From Phyto melanocephala (Eukaryota; Arthropoda; Insecta; Diptera; Rhinophoridae): a DNA stretch of 64,000 nt. The notes beneath the pieces were generated by a model. That model was not told the DNA's origin, searched no databases, and saw nothing but the letters and a program-made list of their open reading frames with translations. Both the position numbers and the translations under genes were made by a program. The stretch is taken from the NCBI GenBank assembly GCA_941918925.1, contig OW799237.1, positions 90,431,015-90,495,014 of the forward strand, in the 5' to 3' direction. Below are positions 33,764-45,849 of the stretch, piece by piece; the stretch's first letter is position 1; each line of letters opens with the position of its first letter.

Positions 33764-34070
33764 ACGAAACAATCTTTTAAAAATTGTATGACTATATTTT
33801 GTTACTGGACGATCAATTGTTTTAACAGAAAGGAAATTTTATCAATATTTTATTACAGTGACAGCTCCCAATACTAATCTAAAAAAAAAACTTTTTGACT
33901 CGCTTTAAAGATTGATCTGTGGCATTAGGTTATATAACACGAATACATGTAGTTTAATCTATGTGTCTTCATCGACGTGCTATTCAGATGGCATCCATAC
34001 TTTCTAACAGTTGGTCTTAGGATATTTTTATAGAAACATTTAATTGACTCATGAATTATTCTCTAGAAAT

Positions 34071-34260
34071 GCTGCACAATGGTTCCAATGTGCCAATAGA
34101 TTCATTAGGGTTGCGAGAAAAAATCCCAGCATATTTAACAATCTCATTATTCGCGATAAAGCACTTTTTATTCAATAGTGTGTGCAAATAAATAAAACTA
34201 CCAAATTTGGGGTACCGAAAATCCTACATTTTTTTATCAGCGGCAATTGTACCCTCTCAG
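34071..34260 (+). pseudogene. Mariner-like transposase fragment
   Basis: Reads QWFQCANRFIRVARKNPSIF and then NNLIIRDKAHFLFN (about 34,130-34,174). This corresponds to the segment just before and including the first catalytic aspartate block (IIFSDEAHFWLNG) of mariner-type transposases. After a frameshift it continues NKTTKFGVPKIL, equivalent to VNKQNxRFWGxENP. Similarity fades after about 34,230. No TIRs and no later catalytic blocks, so it is an old fragment. Confidence 0.5.
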
Positions 34261-34399
34261 ATGAAGTGTTGCTTTATAAAATTGCTCTATGGCTGGTAGA
34301 GTTATGCTGCACAAACATTTTCTTTGCTTGTCTGCATCTGACAGTTCCAATAATAGTAAAATATAGTTCAGCAATATAGGAGACATTATTGGTTTCGCG

Positions 34400-35660
34400 G
34401 CAAATTTTTGTTTACCAGATAATCAAAAAAAATTTATTTTAGCTAGAAGGGAAAGGGGGTGCCAAAAGCACGACACACTTCCAACATACACATTCAAAGG
34501 CCCAAGTGGTTCTCTATGTTTTCTTTGATAAAAAGAAACAGAAATAATTAATGCAGAAAAAAATTACAAAAACCACGAAAAACTTTAGTAAGAAGTCACC
34601 ATTGTCTATCTACTAACTATCCGACCACCATGCTGAATGTAATGATATTTTCCAGTTAGCACTTCTAGACATCACTCAACTCATCATGGTATTGCTTCCA
34701 ACTAATCCTATCGTTCTGTAGATTTTTTTTATCCGTTTTTTGTATATTTATGATAATTCTGCGGGTGCGAATCACTTCCCGAGAGTAAGCCGCAGGAGCT
34801 AGCAGGGTAACCATTAGGCCAGCCATACAAAATTTTGTAACAGAGATATGATAACTCGTTTCTTTTTCTCCTCCTCTTCCTCACACATACTACAGTAATT
34901 CAGGGTACTGAGATTCCATCTACTGATCCTAGCGCTTACTTAATAATGTCTCGATACAATATACTATATGTATATAAAAATGGCCTTAATACATACCCTA
35001 TTTAGGTTCAAAAGTACTGTAGAGTCCGCCAATTTTACCTTTGGCCATAAAGCCTTTGATACTTTGCAGTTGTTTCTGTTCTAAAATGCATATCAGTTCC
35101 ATCTGATATACACGGCCTAGTTCCCTACAAGATAGTGATGAAACGGTGGCCGTACAATGCCCTCTTTATATGTCGGCCCTTACGCCGATGCACCCCATGA
35201 AAGTTCGTCTACAAGTTTGTTACCGACAACTACACAATGCCATGGTTCAAAATTCTATCAAGAAATCTCCTTCACTCCCTTACATACATAGATATGACAA
35301 AATGTTGTTTCAAAGCCTTGATAGCCCCGAGGTGAGTATTCTGCTTACCTTTCGAAAAAAGCTCACCCCTTACAAACAGAGATTTGACAAAATGTTGTTT
35401 TAAAGCCTTGAAGCCATGAGCCTCTCCTTAGCCTTCAAAATAAGTTTAATTATGGCATCCATTATACTATACATGACCAGTATCTCTCCTTGAGACTAAC
35501 TACAATTATCAGATGATCCGTAAGATTCCCTGGTGTTCTCCCCATTTATAAAGATGCCTGTCCCTGTAACATTTTCGTTCCATACGTGAAAAAATATATT
35601 CTCATACAGGTATTTGGATTCAATCAACAATCCCTTTCAACCGTTTTTTATAGTTTTGTT
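34400..35660. other. GC-richer non-coding stretch, probably retroelement-related
   Basis: Has no long frame but is visibly less AT-rich than its neighbours and adjoins the 3' side of the LINE fragment at 35.8 kb. It may hold that element's or a related element's untranslated sequence; this is inference. Confidence 0.3.
35280..35420 (+). repeat. Diverged direct repeat, about 90-bp period
   Basis: TTACATACATAGATATGACA with AAATGTTGTTTCAAAGCCTT (from about 35,280) is repeated as TTACAAACAGAGATTTGACA with AAATGTTGTTTTAAAGCCTT (from about 35,368). Confidence 0.7.
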
Positions 35661-35791
35661 AATTAAAACTAATCTCTGTGAACACACACTTGGTTGGTTA
35701 TCGTGGTAGTTCGCTGCACGCCAACAGTCAAGTAGAGTCTATATGACTCCGTTTTGACAGCACCACATCACTCGTCCGCTTTTAATATATC

Positions 35792-36505
35792 TCAGAATAA
35801 ATCCAAGAGTAAGGGTACTAGATCCACCCCGTGGCCGTGAGGCAATAGATAATTCAGTCCAACTTCAGATATCGCAGAGAGGCTATCCAGTATATGTTCG
35901 CCCAGAAATCTGTGTCTTTTAGCCGCTAGTACAGGACAATCGCAGAGAAGGTGGAAAACCAATTCCTCCTTCTCTCTATCCAGACAGCTGCAACAATGGT
36001 CGTTCGATGGAAGTCCGAGTCGACTTGCATGTTTGCTTAACATCCAGTGGCCCGTCAATACCGCCAGCAACCTCGATATGTCCCTCCGACTTCGACTGGT
36101 AAGTTGCAATGTACGTCGTGCATCAAAAGAGGGCCACGTAAGCCGTACCACCTTACACGTGCTCAGCCCACGCCACCTGTCGTTAGCCTTCCGGAAAAAG
36201 TGTCTGGAGATTCCGCTTTTAATAGTCCCTAACGGGATTGCAACTGCAATTGCGTTAGAGATATCCAAAGCAGTTCCTCTCTTGGCTAGTTCATCAGCCC
36301 GCTCATTACCATAGTGGCCCTTATGCGCAGAAATCCAAACTAGAGTAACGTCAGCCCGCTGACCAAGCCTTGAGAGTTCCTTTCTACATTGGCCAACTAA
36401 ATTAGACGTTAGACGAGTTATGTACGACCTGAGTGACAAGAGTGCCGCCTGACTGTCGACAAATATACCAATACTCCCGTGGGTATTCCCGATCACACAC
36501 TTCAC
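35792..36505 (-). CDS. Non-LTR retrotransposon RNase H and C-terminal region, 5' partial
   Basis: A 237-codon uninterrupted minus-strand frame. It begins inside an RNase H domain: IFVDSQAALLSL (residues about 14-25; a catalytic aspartate in VDSQAA), then LVWISAHKGHYGNERADELA (about 55-74; a histidine and the last catalytic aspartate). The RNase H degrades the RNA strand of the RNA:DNA hybrid during retrotransposition. The C-terminal part has a CCSC-x-H-x-C zinc-knuckle-like set (CCSCLDREKEELVFHLLCDC), usual in LINEs with RNase H (LOA, I and related clades). The common WVPGHSGI box reads WISAHKGH here. Upstream RT and endonuclease are missing, so it is a fragment, with its 3' UTR probably extending towards lower coordinates. 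Confidence 0.88.
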   Translation of the reverse strand: MKCVIGNTHGSIGIFVDSQAALLSLRSYITRLTSNLVGQCRKELSRLGQRADVTLVWISAHKGHYGNERADELAKRGTALDISNAIAVAIPLGTIKSGISRHFFRKANDRWRGLSTCKVVRLTWPSFDARRTLQLTSRSRRDISRLLAVLTGHWMLSKHASRLGLPSNDHCCSCLDREKEELVFHLLCDCPVLAAKRHRFLGEHILDSLSAISEVGLNYLLPHGHGVDLVPLLLDLF

Positions 36506-37900
36506 TTTTCACTGATTATTCATAGCAAACTTCTTTACATGTTCGAGGAAACCCAATTTTTTGCTTTTTGGAATTTGAGGGAATAGTTTTACATCATCAA
36601 ACCACAAAACATTTAGGAACTTATGCACTTAACTTAACACACATACCTAGAATCAAAAACACCGAACATTATTCCAAATATCTTGAAAAAATCAATCAAA
36701 TGGTAACGTGCAAATCAGTGCAGTATCAGTAATAACAGGTGATTTACTGACGCCGTAATCTAAAGAAACACAGCAGGAGTATTCTAGATTGTATATCAGT
36801 CCGAAATTTGAGGGCTTAAATTTTTTCCACCAGACTCTTATTGGGTACATTACAATGGGTAATACGCTTCTATTATAGTTCCTTTACAAAAAAAATATTA
36901 CCAATAAAATTTCGAATATAAACCTTTTACATCCCTGCAAGCTTGGGCAGACATGTAATATTAACAGATAAATTATCGATTTATGCCACCATCATAATTT
37001 AAAATTGAAAAAGGTAGATGCCACAATAGTTTTAAAAGAACAGTATTTGTCCTTCAGCAAAATATAAGAACACTTAATGTTATTTTAATAATTATTATAT
37101 TAAAAAAATTATCAATTTATGGAAAAGATAAGACTAAAATATATCGTTGATTCCTGTGCAGACTTAACTTAATTGCTGTAAATTTATACACAAATTAAAA
37201 CGTATGTAGACTTCTTAACAGACATAACAGAGGACATTAATTAAAAATCACAACGAACTTAATATTATTTTACTTGTTTTCTTTTTGTTTGTAAATTGTT
37301 CAACTAAAATGTCATTGACAGATCACTACTACTACCACCAGTTACGACCGTTATTGCAGTTACAATAACGTATAGGGAGAAAGGTGGCCGTACGTTGTAT
37401 AATCAAGCCAAAGAAAAACATTTTATGTGAGAGACAGTCAGTAAGAGAATGTATGCCTGTGTGTTTAAGTGTCTGTGAGTTTATTTCAAAATTAAAGTTT
37501 GTGAAAAAGATTTCAATAGCCCAGAGCAATAATAATATCAAAACTCCCCAACAAATGTGAGTTGATGTGTCTGCAAGTGTGTGTAAGTGCAGTGTTTGTA
37601 TGTATGTTCTATATGTCATCCATAAATCGAAAGATTTTAATGTCGTTTTTGTTGTTGCTGAACCCATCCTCAGCATTCTTATGGCATTTTAAGCAGACAA
37701 CAAAGGATTCGTTGTTGTCGTTAAATATAAATTTTTAGTTTTTGTATTTTTGTTTTCATTATTATTTTGGTTTGTTTCCTTTTTATTTTTTTTTCTATGT
37801 GTCGACGTATGGCTTAAACATACAAATTGAAAATACTTTTTGATGACACTTTAGTACGAACTCCAGCAATCGCAAGAAAAATATATACAAGAGAAAACAA
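36506..37900. other. Non-coding stretch
   Basis: No supportable gene. 37,330-37,680 contains a 114-codon minus-strand frame of low-complexity look (CA-rich, one hydrophobic run) that I do not accept as a gene. Confidence 0.4.
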
Positions 37901-37904
37901 CTTC

Positions 37905-38160
37905 CGGTTATAAAAGACAAGAAAACAAACAAAAAAATATAAACGGAAATATATACTCATACAATTAAGAATGTAAGATTCACATACAGCGCACTAGGAA
38001 CTAGCAAACAAAAGACCAACAAGAAATAAATATGTGAAAGGAGAAAAAAAACCGAAACAAGTGAAATTGCAAAGTGTACATTTACACGAGGAAACTAAGA
38101 ATAAAAAATCGCATGAAGCGTTAACAGAGAGTAGAGTGAAAAACTAGTTGAATAAAAAAA
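37905..38160 (+). promoter_or_regulatory. Possible core promoter and 5' UTR-like segment
   Basis: A TATA-box-like TTATAAAAGAC at about 37,908 is followed by an A-rich, T-poor tract (37,920-38,150). The composition (AACAAAAC, GTGAAA, CAAACAAA) is like insect 5' UTRs. An Inr-like TCATAC lies about 48 bases downstream, further than the usual 25-30. No coding exon follows within view. Weak evidence. Confidence 0.2.
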
Positions 38161-38544
38161 ATCGCTTTAAAGGGAACACATGATGTTATATAGCAAACAA
38201 ATGATAAGTTCAAAAGTCATGGAACATAAAATTTAAAGTTGTAAAATTATTTTACCAACACATGTGAATTTAAAAGTTGAAAAACTGAAACTAAAAAGAA
38301 AAGGAAATACATAAACATATTATGTGCCAAAAAATACTACATAATGACTGGCTATTACTGAAGATCATACTTTTCATTTCAATGGATTCTGCATATCGCC
38401 TGTGTTACTAAACAGTAGAAAAGTAATGACTCAGTTTATAAGATGATATACTTATAAGCACCAGCAAAAAAAATTATAAAAAAAGTGAATTTGCAGGGAT
38501 TTAACTGGTGACAAAGTGATTAAATTTTCATTTTTTTTTTGTTT

Positions 38545-38942
38545 CCCAGCAAAAAAAATGTTAACTAGTTCAATGTGACTAAATTTTTTTATGACTTCTA
38601 ATTCATAAGTGCAAGGGGAGGCATAAAGAATGCCTTCTACAAACCCCAAAATAGTTGGCTGTTAATGATATGCTTAAAAATACATGCAAAAAATCTTAAA
38701 CAGTTCATGTAAACAAACATTATTAACTCATGAAACATGGGTTTTCTTCGTCTACTGTGCATGCATTCTATGCACTTATTAGAACGAAGTAAATTTTGTT
38801 AATATATTCATATAAACACATGTTTTGCAATGACACGTTAATGTAAAAATCATACATGCTTTACCTAAATTGAACCACTTTATCATGGGTTAAAGTCATA
38901 CATTCACTATTTTTTTTTTTTGCATGTCCTTTTTTTGCTGGG
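38545..38942. mobile_element. MITE with CCCAGCAAAAAAA ends
   Basis: Left CCCAGCAAAAAAA (38,545) and right TTTTTTTGCTGGG (ending 38,942) pair over 13 bases. The first ten bases equal the TIR at 7,171-7,803, and both right ends are followed by TTAA. The interior is non-coding. The short TIR makes the call less sure than for the 7-kb element. Confidence 0.5.
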
Positions 38943-39356
38943 TTAATGTACCTAAAGAATAAGTATTAATATTTTCGACAACGGCGGTAGAGCAATTGAT
39001 GAGCTAAATAATGACCTACAAATTCTCATAGAAGTTTCTAATTTTATTAGAAGGTATCGCAGCATAAATAAACCAAACTTTTGTCAGCGAGAAAAATATG
39101 TACTTATTTGAGTCCTGATCAAAAATTTTAGCATTCGTTAAAAATGGCAGTCCAAAAGTTCAAGCAGACAGTTGCTGGCCAATTGCTCAGTGTCATCAAG
39201 ACGATTTTCGAGAGACTAATATATACCTAAATCAAACCATGTTAGGGTTTCGTTATCTATCGGTTTGAATTTCAGCCAGCGGTTATTTCGAATCTAGCAA
39301 CAATTATGTCATTCTTTTCTGTCACAAAATTCAATATATTATCTGCGCCGATTGAA

Positions 39357-39862
39357 ATGAATCGACTTACGCTTGAGCAACGTTGGAAGTTATTACAAAT
39401 TTATTTCCAAAACATATTTGCATGAAAATTTGAGCGTCGCAGCCATTACAGTCAATGCAGACATCTATCGCACCATGATAATCCTTTTCTTTGAGCTCCC
39501 TCTTCATGATGTTAATGTGAACGATGTTTGCTTTCAACAGAATGGTGCAACTTGCCACACATCTTATGATAAAATCAATTTATTGTGTACTACGTTTAAT
39601 GGCCGTTTAATAAGACGAAATAATGATGCCTTTTGGCCCACAAAGAAGCTGAAATTTGACACCGTTGTACTATTTTCTGTGGAGCGTCGTTACAGACAAG
39701 TGTTATGCAGACAAGCCAGAAATATTTCAGCATTTTATGGTCCATATTTCTGATGCCTTTGATGAGATACAACCCCATATACTCCAAAACAATTCCCGAA
39801 AAATGGTGCGATCGAATGGGGTATTGTTGAGTGCAGATGCGGCAATAAAACTATTATTATAA
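39357..39862 (+). pseudogene. Mariner-like transposase, internally deleted and mutated
   Basis: ATG at 39,357 begins MNRLTLEQRWKLLQIYFQN, a normal N-terminus for this transposase group. It then breaks, and in another frame continues with ITVNADIYRTMI (about 39,447) and CFQQNGATCHTS (about 39,530), where the second catalytic aspartate is asparagine. A further shift leads to NLTPLYYFLW (about 39,653), where the third catalytic position also reads asparagine, and on to a C-terminal YADKPEIFQHFM region ending near 39,862. The part carrying the first aspartate is deleted. TIRs could not be found. Older than the neighbouring element at 39.9-40.8 kb. Confidence 0.75.
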
Positions 39863-39931
39863 TATTATTAAGGCTGTATAATATTTATCTTCCTATTGGT
39901 TTTAAGAAGCTTAGCACAGTTGTAATATATA

Positions 39932-40833
39932 CAGGGTGGACCAAAAGTTACGCCTGCGTGTAATAATTGAATAACTTTTTTGTTTATTAATAGTTTTTAT
40001 TTTTTTTTTTTTTCAGATTTTATTCATCGATTCGTGTTACACCACCATGCAAAATTTAACGACTGAGCAACGAACGAAAGTGGTAGAATTTTACTTTTCC
40101 AATGGGCGGTCAATTTCTTAACAATTTAATAATGATTGATGAAGCACATTTTCATCTAAATGGATACGTAAATAAACAAAATATGCAATTTTGGGGTACT
40201 ACAAATCCCAGAGTTGTTCACCAGCGCCAATTACACCCCCTCAAGTGTACAGTATGGTGTGGAGTGACATCAGAAAGAGTTATAGGGCCCTACTTCTTCG
40301 AGGATGAAGTTGGTAATACACTAACTGTGAATGGGGACAGATATCGCGCTATGCTTAATAATTTTGTACGCCCTGAGGCAGCCAACAAGTGGTTTCAGCA
40401 GGATGGAGCAACAGCACACACGGCCCGTGCCACAATGACGCTTTTAAATGAAATTTTTGACGACGGAATTATCTCGAAAAATTCAGAATTTAATTGGCCA
40501 GCACGTTCACCGGATTTATTTTCTATGGGGTTATCTCAAAGAACGAGTGTATGTAAACAAGCCTCAAACTATAGAGCAGCTAAAGAACAACATAGAAGCT
40601 GAGATCAGGGCAATAGAGCCTGAAACCTTGCGTGCAGTTATGCAAAACGCCTGTTTAAGAGCCCAATTGTGCATCGATGAAATGTTGGTCATCTCTCTGA
40701 CATTATTTTTCATAATTAAAATTTAGGTCATACAAAGATAATATTATAATTAAAAAAAAATTTAATAAAAAATAATAATAAACAAAAAAGTTATTCAATT
40801 TTTACACGCAGGCGCGACTTTTGGTCCACCCTG
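39932..40833 (+). mobile_element. Internally deleted mariner-like element with TIRs and TA TSD
   Basis: The ends are CAGGGTGGACCAAAAGT... and its inverse ...ACTTTTGGTCCACCCTG. They pair over more than 50 bases (including CGCCTGCGTGTAA and TTGAATAACTTTTTTGTT) with few mismatches and are flanked by TA at 39,930-39,931 and 40,834-40,835. At 902 bp, part of the gene is missing. Confidence 0.93.
40047..40726 (+). pseudogene. Mariner-like transposase, deleted between N-terminus and catalytic core
   Basis: ATG at 40,047 starts MQNLTTEQRTKVVEFYFSNG and stops after about 18 codons, where a deletion joins the N-terminus to the catalytic domain in another frame (from 40,102). The core is well kept: MIDEAHFHLNGYVNKQN (first aspartate), VTSERVIGPYFFEDEVGN, WFQQDGATAHTA (second aspartate) and WPARSPDL (third aspartate, 36 residues later by count). 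A short deletion after SPDL shifts the frame to FLWGYLKERVYVNKPQ and the C-terminus ending near 40,726. All three catalytic aspartates remain, but the DNA-binding region is lost. It differs in TIR and sequence from the 28.3-kb element. Confidence 0.88.
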
Positions 40834-40835
40834 TA

Positions 40836-42435
40836 TATGAATTTTCAATTTTCTTAGCAAACCCCGTTACAATGTATTTAAAATAATTTACGTACTTGAG
40901 CGTTAAGTTGTAAATAATTTTTCAGAACATATGCAATAAAATTAACTTCATCAAAGTAATTATACTCTTTATAGTTTTCTTTAAACACGACTTAACTCAT
41001 ACAACGCACTGCCAAGTGTCAGTATGTTTCTCAGATATAATTTCGAAGAATAAAACTGTCCCTTGAGATGCCACAGAAAAATTCTTTGTAATGTCTGCAA
41101 TAAATTGCTTAAATGTATTTCTTAAAGAAGTAAAAAAAAATATATATAAACATGAATGTATTTGTATACACACACATACTTATGTACACATCTTTTAATC
41201 CAATTCACCGCTTTTGCTAAGTAACAAAGTAACTTAGGTCATTAATAGCAGCATTTAATTTGAGCCTTTACATACATACAACATATATTCGTCTTAAATA
41301 CTATGGTGAGCGCATAATGCACAAGACTACAACCCATCCGTGTAGTTTATATTTCATGTGGCACGCACTATTCCAATTATTATGTATTATTTGTAGCACA
41401 TGTCTTAACAAAAGAGAGTCTGGTTAATATATTGAATCTAGGCATGTAAGTTTTAGGCATTTAAGTTATACAATGAAATAATAAAAGCCTAGATAGATTA
41501 TCAGATACATTATTATCAATATAAATGTTGAAATATTAAATTTTATTGAAATTCATTATTTGTGTTATTTTTGCTCAATTAATACAGTTCTGCCAGGATT
41601 AGCTTTATTTAAACTGTTGTGGATTATTAATGGGAATTAGGTGATTAAGAACTTGACTTTGTTTGTTAACAGTTAGAAGTTAAATTTTATTAACACATAT
41701 AACCAATGGGATTTTATAAATTGAATTTTAGTTTTAATAGTAAAACTGTTTTCTTCTGTAATTATTAAAAGTTAGTAAAAGGTGATCAATGCGTAGAAAT
41801 TTGGCAATATTAACGTCCGACCATATAAAGTCTACATTTACTAAACTTTGTAAATAGGAAAGATGATCTAGTGATGTCTGTCTGCGCATTGTTTGATCAT
41901 ATATTTCGCACAGACATCTGCACGCAATGAAAAATCATGGTTACGACATGATCACGATGGTCATATTATATTCGCTATAACAATATTTAGTTGTCGGAAA
42001 CAATTAATAGTAATTTTTAATTTATTTAGTCAAATATTTTGTCACGATAACCAAGCATTTGTTTGCATTGTATCATTTTATGTTAATTTTTCCTAAAAAC
42101 TTTGATATGGTTGTCGATTAAAAATAGTATGATTTCAAAAAAAAATAATCCGGCAACATTATATTAAAAAAATTTAAAAAATTTAAAATTAAAAATTATC
42201 ATTAAATAATAGGTGAGACAACAGTATAATTACAAGGCAATCAAGCTATGATTTTCTTTAATTATAATTTGATTTAAACCATTCTTTCTTCTTGCTGAAT
42301 AAATTTTTATTATTTTAATAGTTTGAGATGTCAAAAAAATACAAAAAAAATTGTGAACAAATTGGAGAAAGTTAAAAAATATACTTAAAAAAATATTAGT
42401 ATAAAAATTGCAATTAAAAAGGTATATCATTATAT
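40836..42435. other. AT-rich non-coding stretch
   Basis: No gene or bounded repeat supported. An ATGGTTACGACATGATCACG segment near 41,937 resembles the dispersed repeat B motif. Confidence 0.4.
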
Positions 42436-42620
42436 GCAACTAACAGCTCAAGACAATTATTTGCCATAAAAAAAGCAAAGATTGTCGATTTGAACTGCTT
42501 AAATTAAACATAATAATAATATTAAGAAACCATTGTATGTTTTAACCACAATCATACAATTCAATCATAGTGTGTTGCTTTTGGATTATGGTTACCACAA
42601 CCATATTTTTTTCTTGCGTG
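42436..42620 (-). repeat. Dispersed repeat B, inverted copy
   Basis: Reverse complement of the 8.45-kb copy over GCACACGCAAGAAAAAAATA, TGGTTGTGGTAACCATAATC and TTGTATGATTGTGGTTAAAA (42,530-42,615). The outer part is less certain. Confidence 0.5.
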
Positions 42621-42629
42621 TGCTTAGAA

Positions 42630-42910
42630 ATATTCAGAAAGTAAAAGCTTCTGGAAACCAGCACGATAATATGCTGAGATATAAGCAAAAAAAACCCAAC
42701 TACTACTGTTTTTTTCCATGAGTCAAATTAAAATTAATAGGCGAGAATGAATGACTTATAATAATTACAAATTAACTGACTTCAACCATACAATATTGGC
42801 ACCAACTGAATAGGCTTGACTGTTGGAATGCAATAAACAAATAAAAATTAAAAATCCAAGATATCGACAGAAACGATATTGCGGACATTTTTTTCGTAAC
42901 TTTACCAGTA
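42630..42910 (+). repeat. Composite fly repeat fragment
   Basis: GAGATATAAGCAAAAAAAAC and TGTTTTTTTCCATGAG match about 1650-1700. The following CAATATTGGCACCAACTGAA with GGCTTGACTG and CCAAGATATCGACAGAAA match the units at 0.6-1 kb and 1.9 kb, in the same order as there. Confidence 0.6.
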
Positions 42911-43044
42911 TGCGTATCACAATGCTATTTTTGTTTTATACAGTTACTTGAAAAATGCATGACGCCAAAAAATGGAAATAAATCTTTAATATTTTCGTGT
43001 CATTATTTATATATTTTTTTTTTAATTTCGACGTGGATTAAATC

Positions 43045-43180
43045 AACAACAGTGAATCGATGAACTCAATTCGCTTTTTGGTGATAAAGCACCACCAAAG
43101 ACTAGTATTTTTTTGAATGGTTTACTGAATTCAATCGTTTTAGTTTTCTCAACGACCAATTTCGTGATATGTTACTGCAG
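43045..43180 (+). pseudogene. Mariner-like transposase N-terminal (HTH) fragment
   Basis: With one frameshift, the strand reads IDELNSLFGDKAPPKTSIF and then EWFTEFNRFSFLNDQFRDM. This is the second helix-turn-helix region of mariner-type transposases (the usual pattern is LFGxxAPSxxTVYxWFxEF followed by L-x-D-x-x-R). About 45 residues only; nothing recognisable of the catalytic domain follows, and no TIR is visible. Confidence 0.6.
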
Positions 43181-43479
43181 GTTCGCCATATTAATTAATG
43201 TGAGACTGAGGCAACCTTAGATATTAGTAGAATTAGTAAATATTTATTGTTGCATAAACATTTGGCTGTAAAAAAACATTTATTTATGTTGTATTCTACA
43301 TAATGCACTTCAAAAAATTTATATGACATTGTGACATGTGACGTATAATTGAATTATTCATATAAGCCTGAAACTAGGCAGCAGTCAACTACATAGGTCT
43401 TCGAAGACGAGAAAAACTATACAAAAGTCATTGAGAAAGCATTCAAAATGCATGTTTTGTAGGTACCTTAATCAGAAAA

Positions 43480-43570
43480 CAAAAAATGCTCTAAAAATTT
43501 ATTCACGTGTATGATCCTCATGGAGAAAATATAAAAATCATCCATCGTATACAGAAGGCCTAAAATAAAC
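43480..43570 (+). pseudogene. Possible Jockey-like RT C-terminal scrap
   Basis: About 30 codons read RVYDPHGENIKIIHRIQKA, which resembles the FWDPKGNVHVNRIESVQK segment of the element at 4.8 kb and the general EYAS-x-W-x-P...IExIQK pattern of Jockey-group LINEs. It is too short for certainty. Confidence 0.3.
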
Positions 43571-45849
43571 CAAAATACAATATAATACTTTTAACAAAAA
43601 CAACAACACAAAAACATATAACGAATTTTGAATGATCCCTCTATAAGGATGTAAATGAAAGGGCATGTCTATTCTCTGCAAACAAGAATGTAAAAATGAT
43701 TTGTGATTTAACTCATAAAAATGTACAAAATTTTTCTTTAGACAATATTCTGTCTGGTCTGCACTACATAAAACGCAGTACAACCAAACATAACTTGTGC
43801 TTTTAAGATTCTTTTTAATGATTAAAATTAAAAATTGTTAGTATCTGCACTTGCTGTTGCACTCATGTAATTAAGCCTCTATGTACGAGACAGTATTAAT
43901 TTTGTTGTGCCAAATAAATTTTACTCACGCATCATGTAAACGTACAAAATGTGCTTAAGCGACAGCAAAAAAGAAACAATAAATAAAGTGATTTTAGCAA
44001 TGGGAAACATAAATTAAAAATCAAACACAAGAAATATTTCTGTCATTTGCAGAAGACAGTTTAAGTTTTATTTTCTCCTTTTGTTTTTACATGTGGAGCA
44101 AGATTTTTCTTTCTTTGTTTTTCAACACATTTTAATTTTTTTATATTAAAATCAATTTTTCATTCTTAGAATTAATTTATCAATTTCATTTGAGTTTTTT
44201 TAAAAGACTTTTACGCGATATCATTTATTTGTTTTCATTTAAATTCTAATCCACTTGTAAAGTGGGTAATCAGTGATTTTTATAAGATTTTTTTGTCACT
44301 TTTGTTATTACCGGAGTGCACATTCATTGATTTGTGTTGTTTACATTTCAGAACAATCACTTTTTCATTGTAATTGAAATCTGCTATTTTAGAGTCACAA
44401 ATAAATGATTATATTTATTTTGCTGGTTTTGTTGTTATTACCTATTCTTTGTTTTTTATTTTTTTTTTATAATTTTTGTTCACATTTCATTTTATTTTAT
44501 TTTCCAATTCATTGCACTTCATTAATTTTCTTTCCCCGCATTTCATCTTCAGTCTTGTTTTGTTGATTTTTGATTTGTGTCTGTTTTTGTAATGTGTTTT
44601 TTTTGTTGTTTTGTCTAGGCTACAAATATAATTTCACACGCGTATTCCATAATACGGCAACAAAATACTTTATCAAAGGACAGGAAATTGAAAAACAGAA
44701 TTTGAAAAACATTCAATAACAGTAAAATGTTTTCATTCAATTTAGTTTATCTTTATTTACTTTTAACCATGCTCGTAAATACGCACATATTTTTATATGC
44801 ACAAACTCCCATTCACACACAGTCTATCACATAAATTTGCACCCACAGTCAAAGTTTACTTGTATATGTATGGATTTTTGCATAACTCTGTGTATGTATG
44901 TAGGTGTTAAACATTATTTAATAGAAATACATGTAAGATATACATACATACACACTTACATATGTACGTATACGTGTGTTTGGCTTTTTTAAATTTATTT
45001 TTATTATTCTTCAATACAAAATATTACTTGATTGTTTTTTTTACTTTTCTGTTGTCTCTTTTTTGTTTTATTCCAACTTTTATCTTTACTTTTTCGATTT
45101 GTATCCGTTTAAAACGTGTTTTCCGTTTGACAATCGTGCGAAAACTGAATTCTGTTTCCTACAAATGGTCCACAGTCAACTAAATACATCTTTGAGCTTG
45201 ATTCCCTCTTCCATGTACTTCGGTTATGCTCTGTTTACATGTAATATCTTACTTGTTGTTGCTTTTGTAGTCAAAGTCCTTGTTGTTTTATTTCATATGT
45301 ATATGATTTTTACACTAAAAACATCTCAACCGGTGTTTTTCTATTATATTTTAAATTTACTCTCACTCGGTTTTACTGTTACTTTTGTACACATTCAAAT
45401 CATTTAGTGAGTGAACCAACAAGTGTGAGAGCAAGAGTTTATGAAAAGTATGCCTTAAAAGATGCTGCGATACATTTATAACATGGCAATACTGTGTTGA
45501 AACATGTATCATATGGATTTCATTCACATCTATTTATTATTGTTTAAATGTTTCAGCAACATTTTGTTTTATAATTGATGCTGTTATATGTTTACAGCAA
45601 TTTAGAAATTTTGCTGGCTTAAAAGCAGCACGGCAGTTGATAAATTTCACATACTTATGTATTTAACTCTATAAAAACTTAATCAATTATTATCTTTAGA
45701 AACTTGTACCTTAAAAATATTATAAATACAAGACAAAATTGTATGCATCGGATAACAACAAAAAAATAGAAATTTACGATAGCTATTCTTTAATAAGTTA
45801 TTTTTTTTTTATGATGACTTGAACATTTCAAATAAAAACTTTAGTTCTA
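43571..45849. other. T-rich non-coding stretch
   Basis: Contains long T-rich runs (44,060-45,110) and CATA/TATG microsatellites (44,880-44,960). A 143-codon hydrophobic frame at 44,976-45,407 is a by-product of T-richness. Confidence 0.45.

Noticed and set aside
36033..36314. Plus-strand frames opposite the RNase H gene
   Set aside because: They are antisense shadows of the well-supported minus-strand LINE frame.
37332..37676. 114-codon minus-strand frame with a hydrophobic run
   Set aside because: CA-rich low-complexity content, no homology recognised and no splice or promoter support on that strand.
44976..45407. 143-codon hydrophobic frame
   Set aside because: Arises from T-rich DNA (many Phe/Leu/Tyr), no start context, no domain and overlapping frames of similar length.
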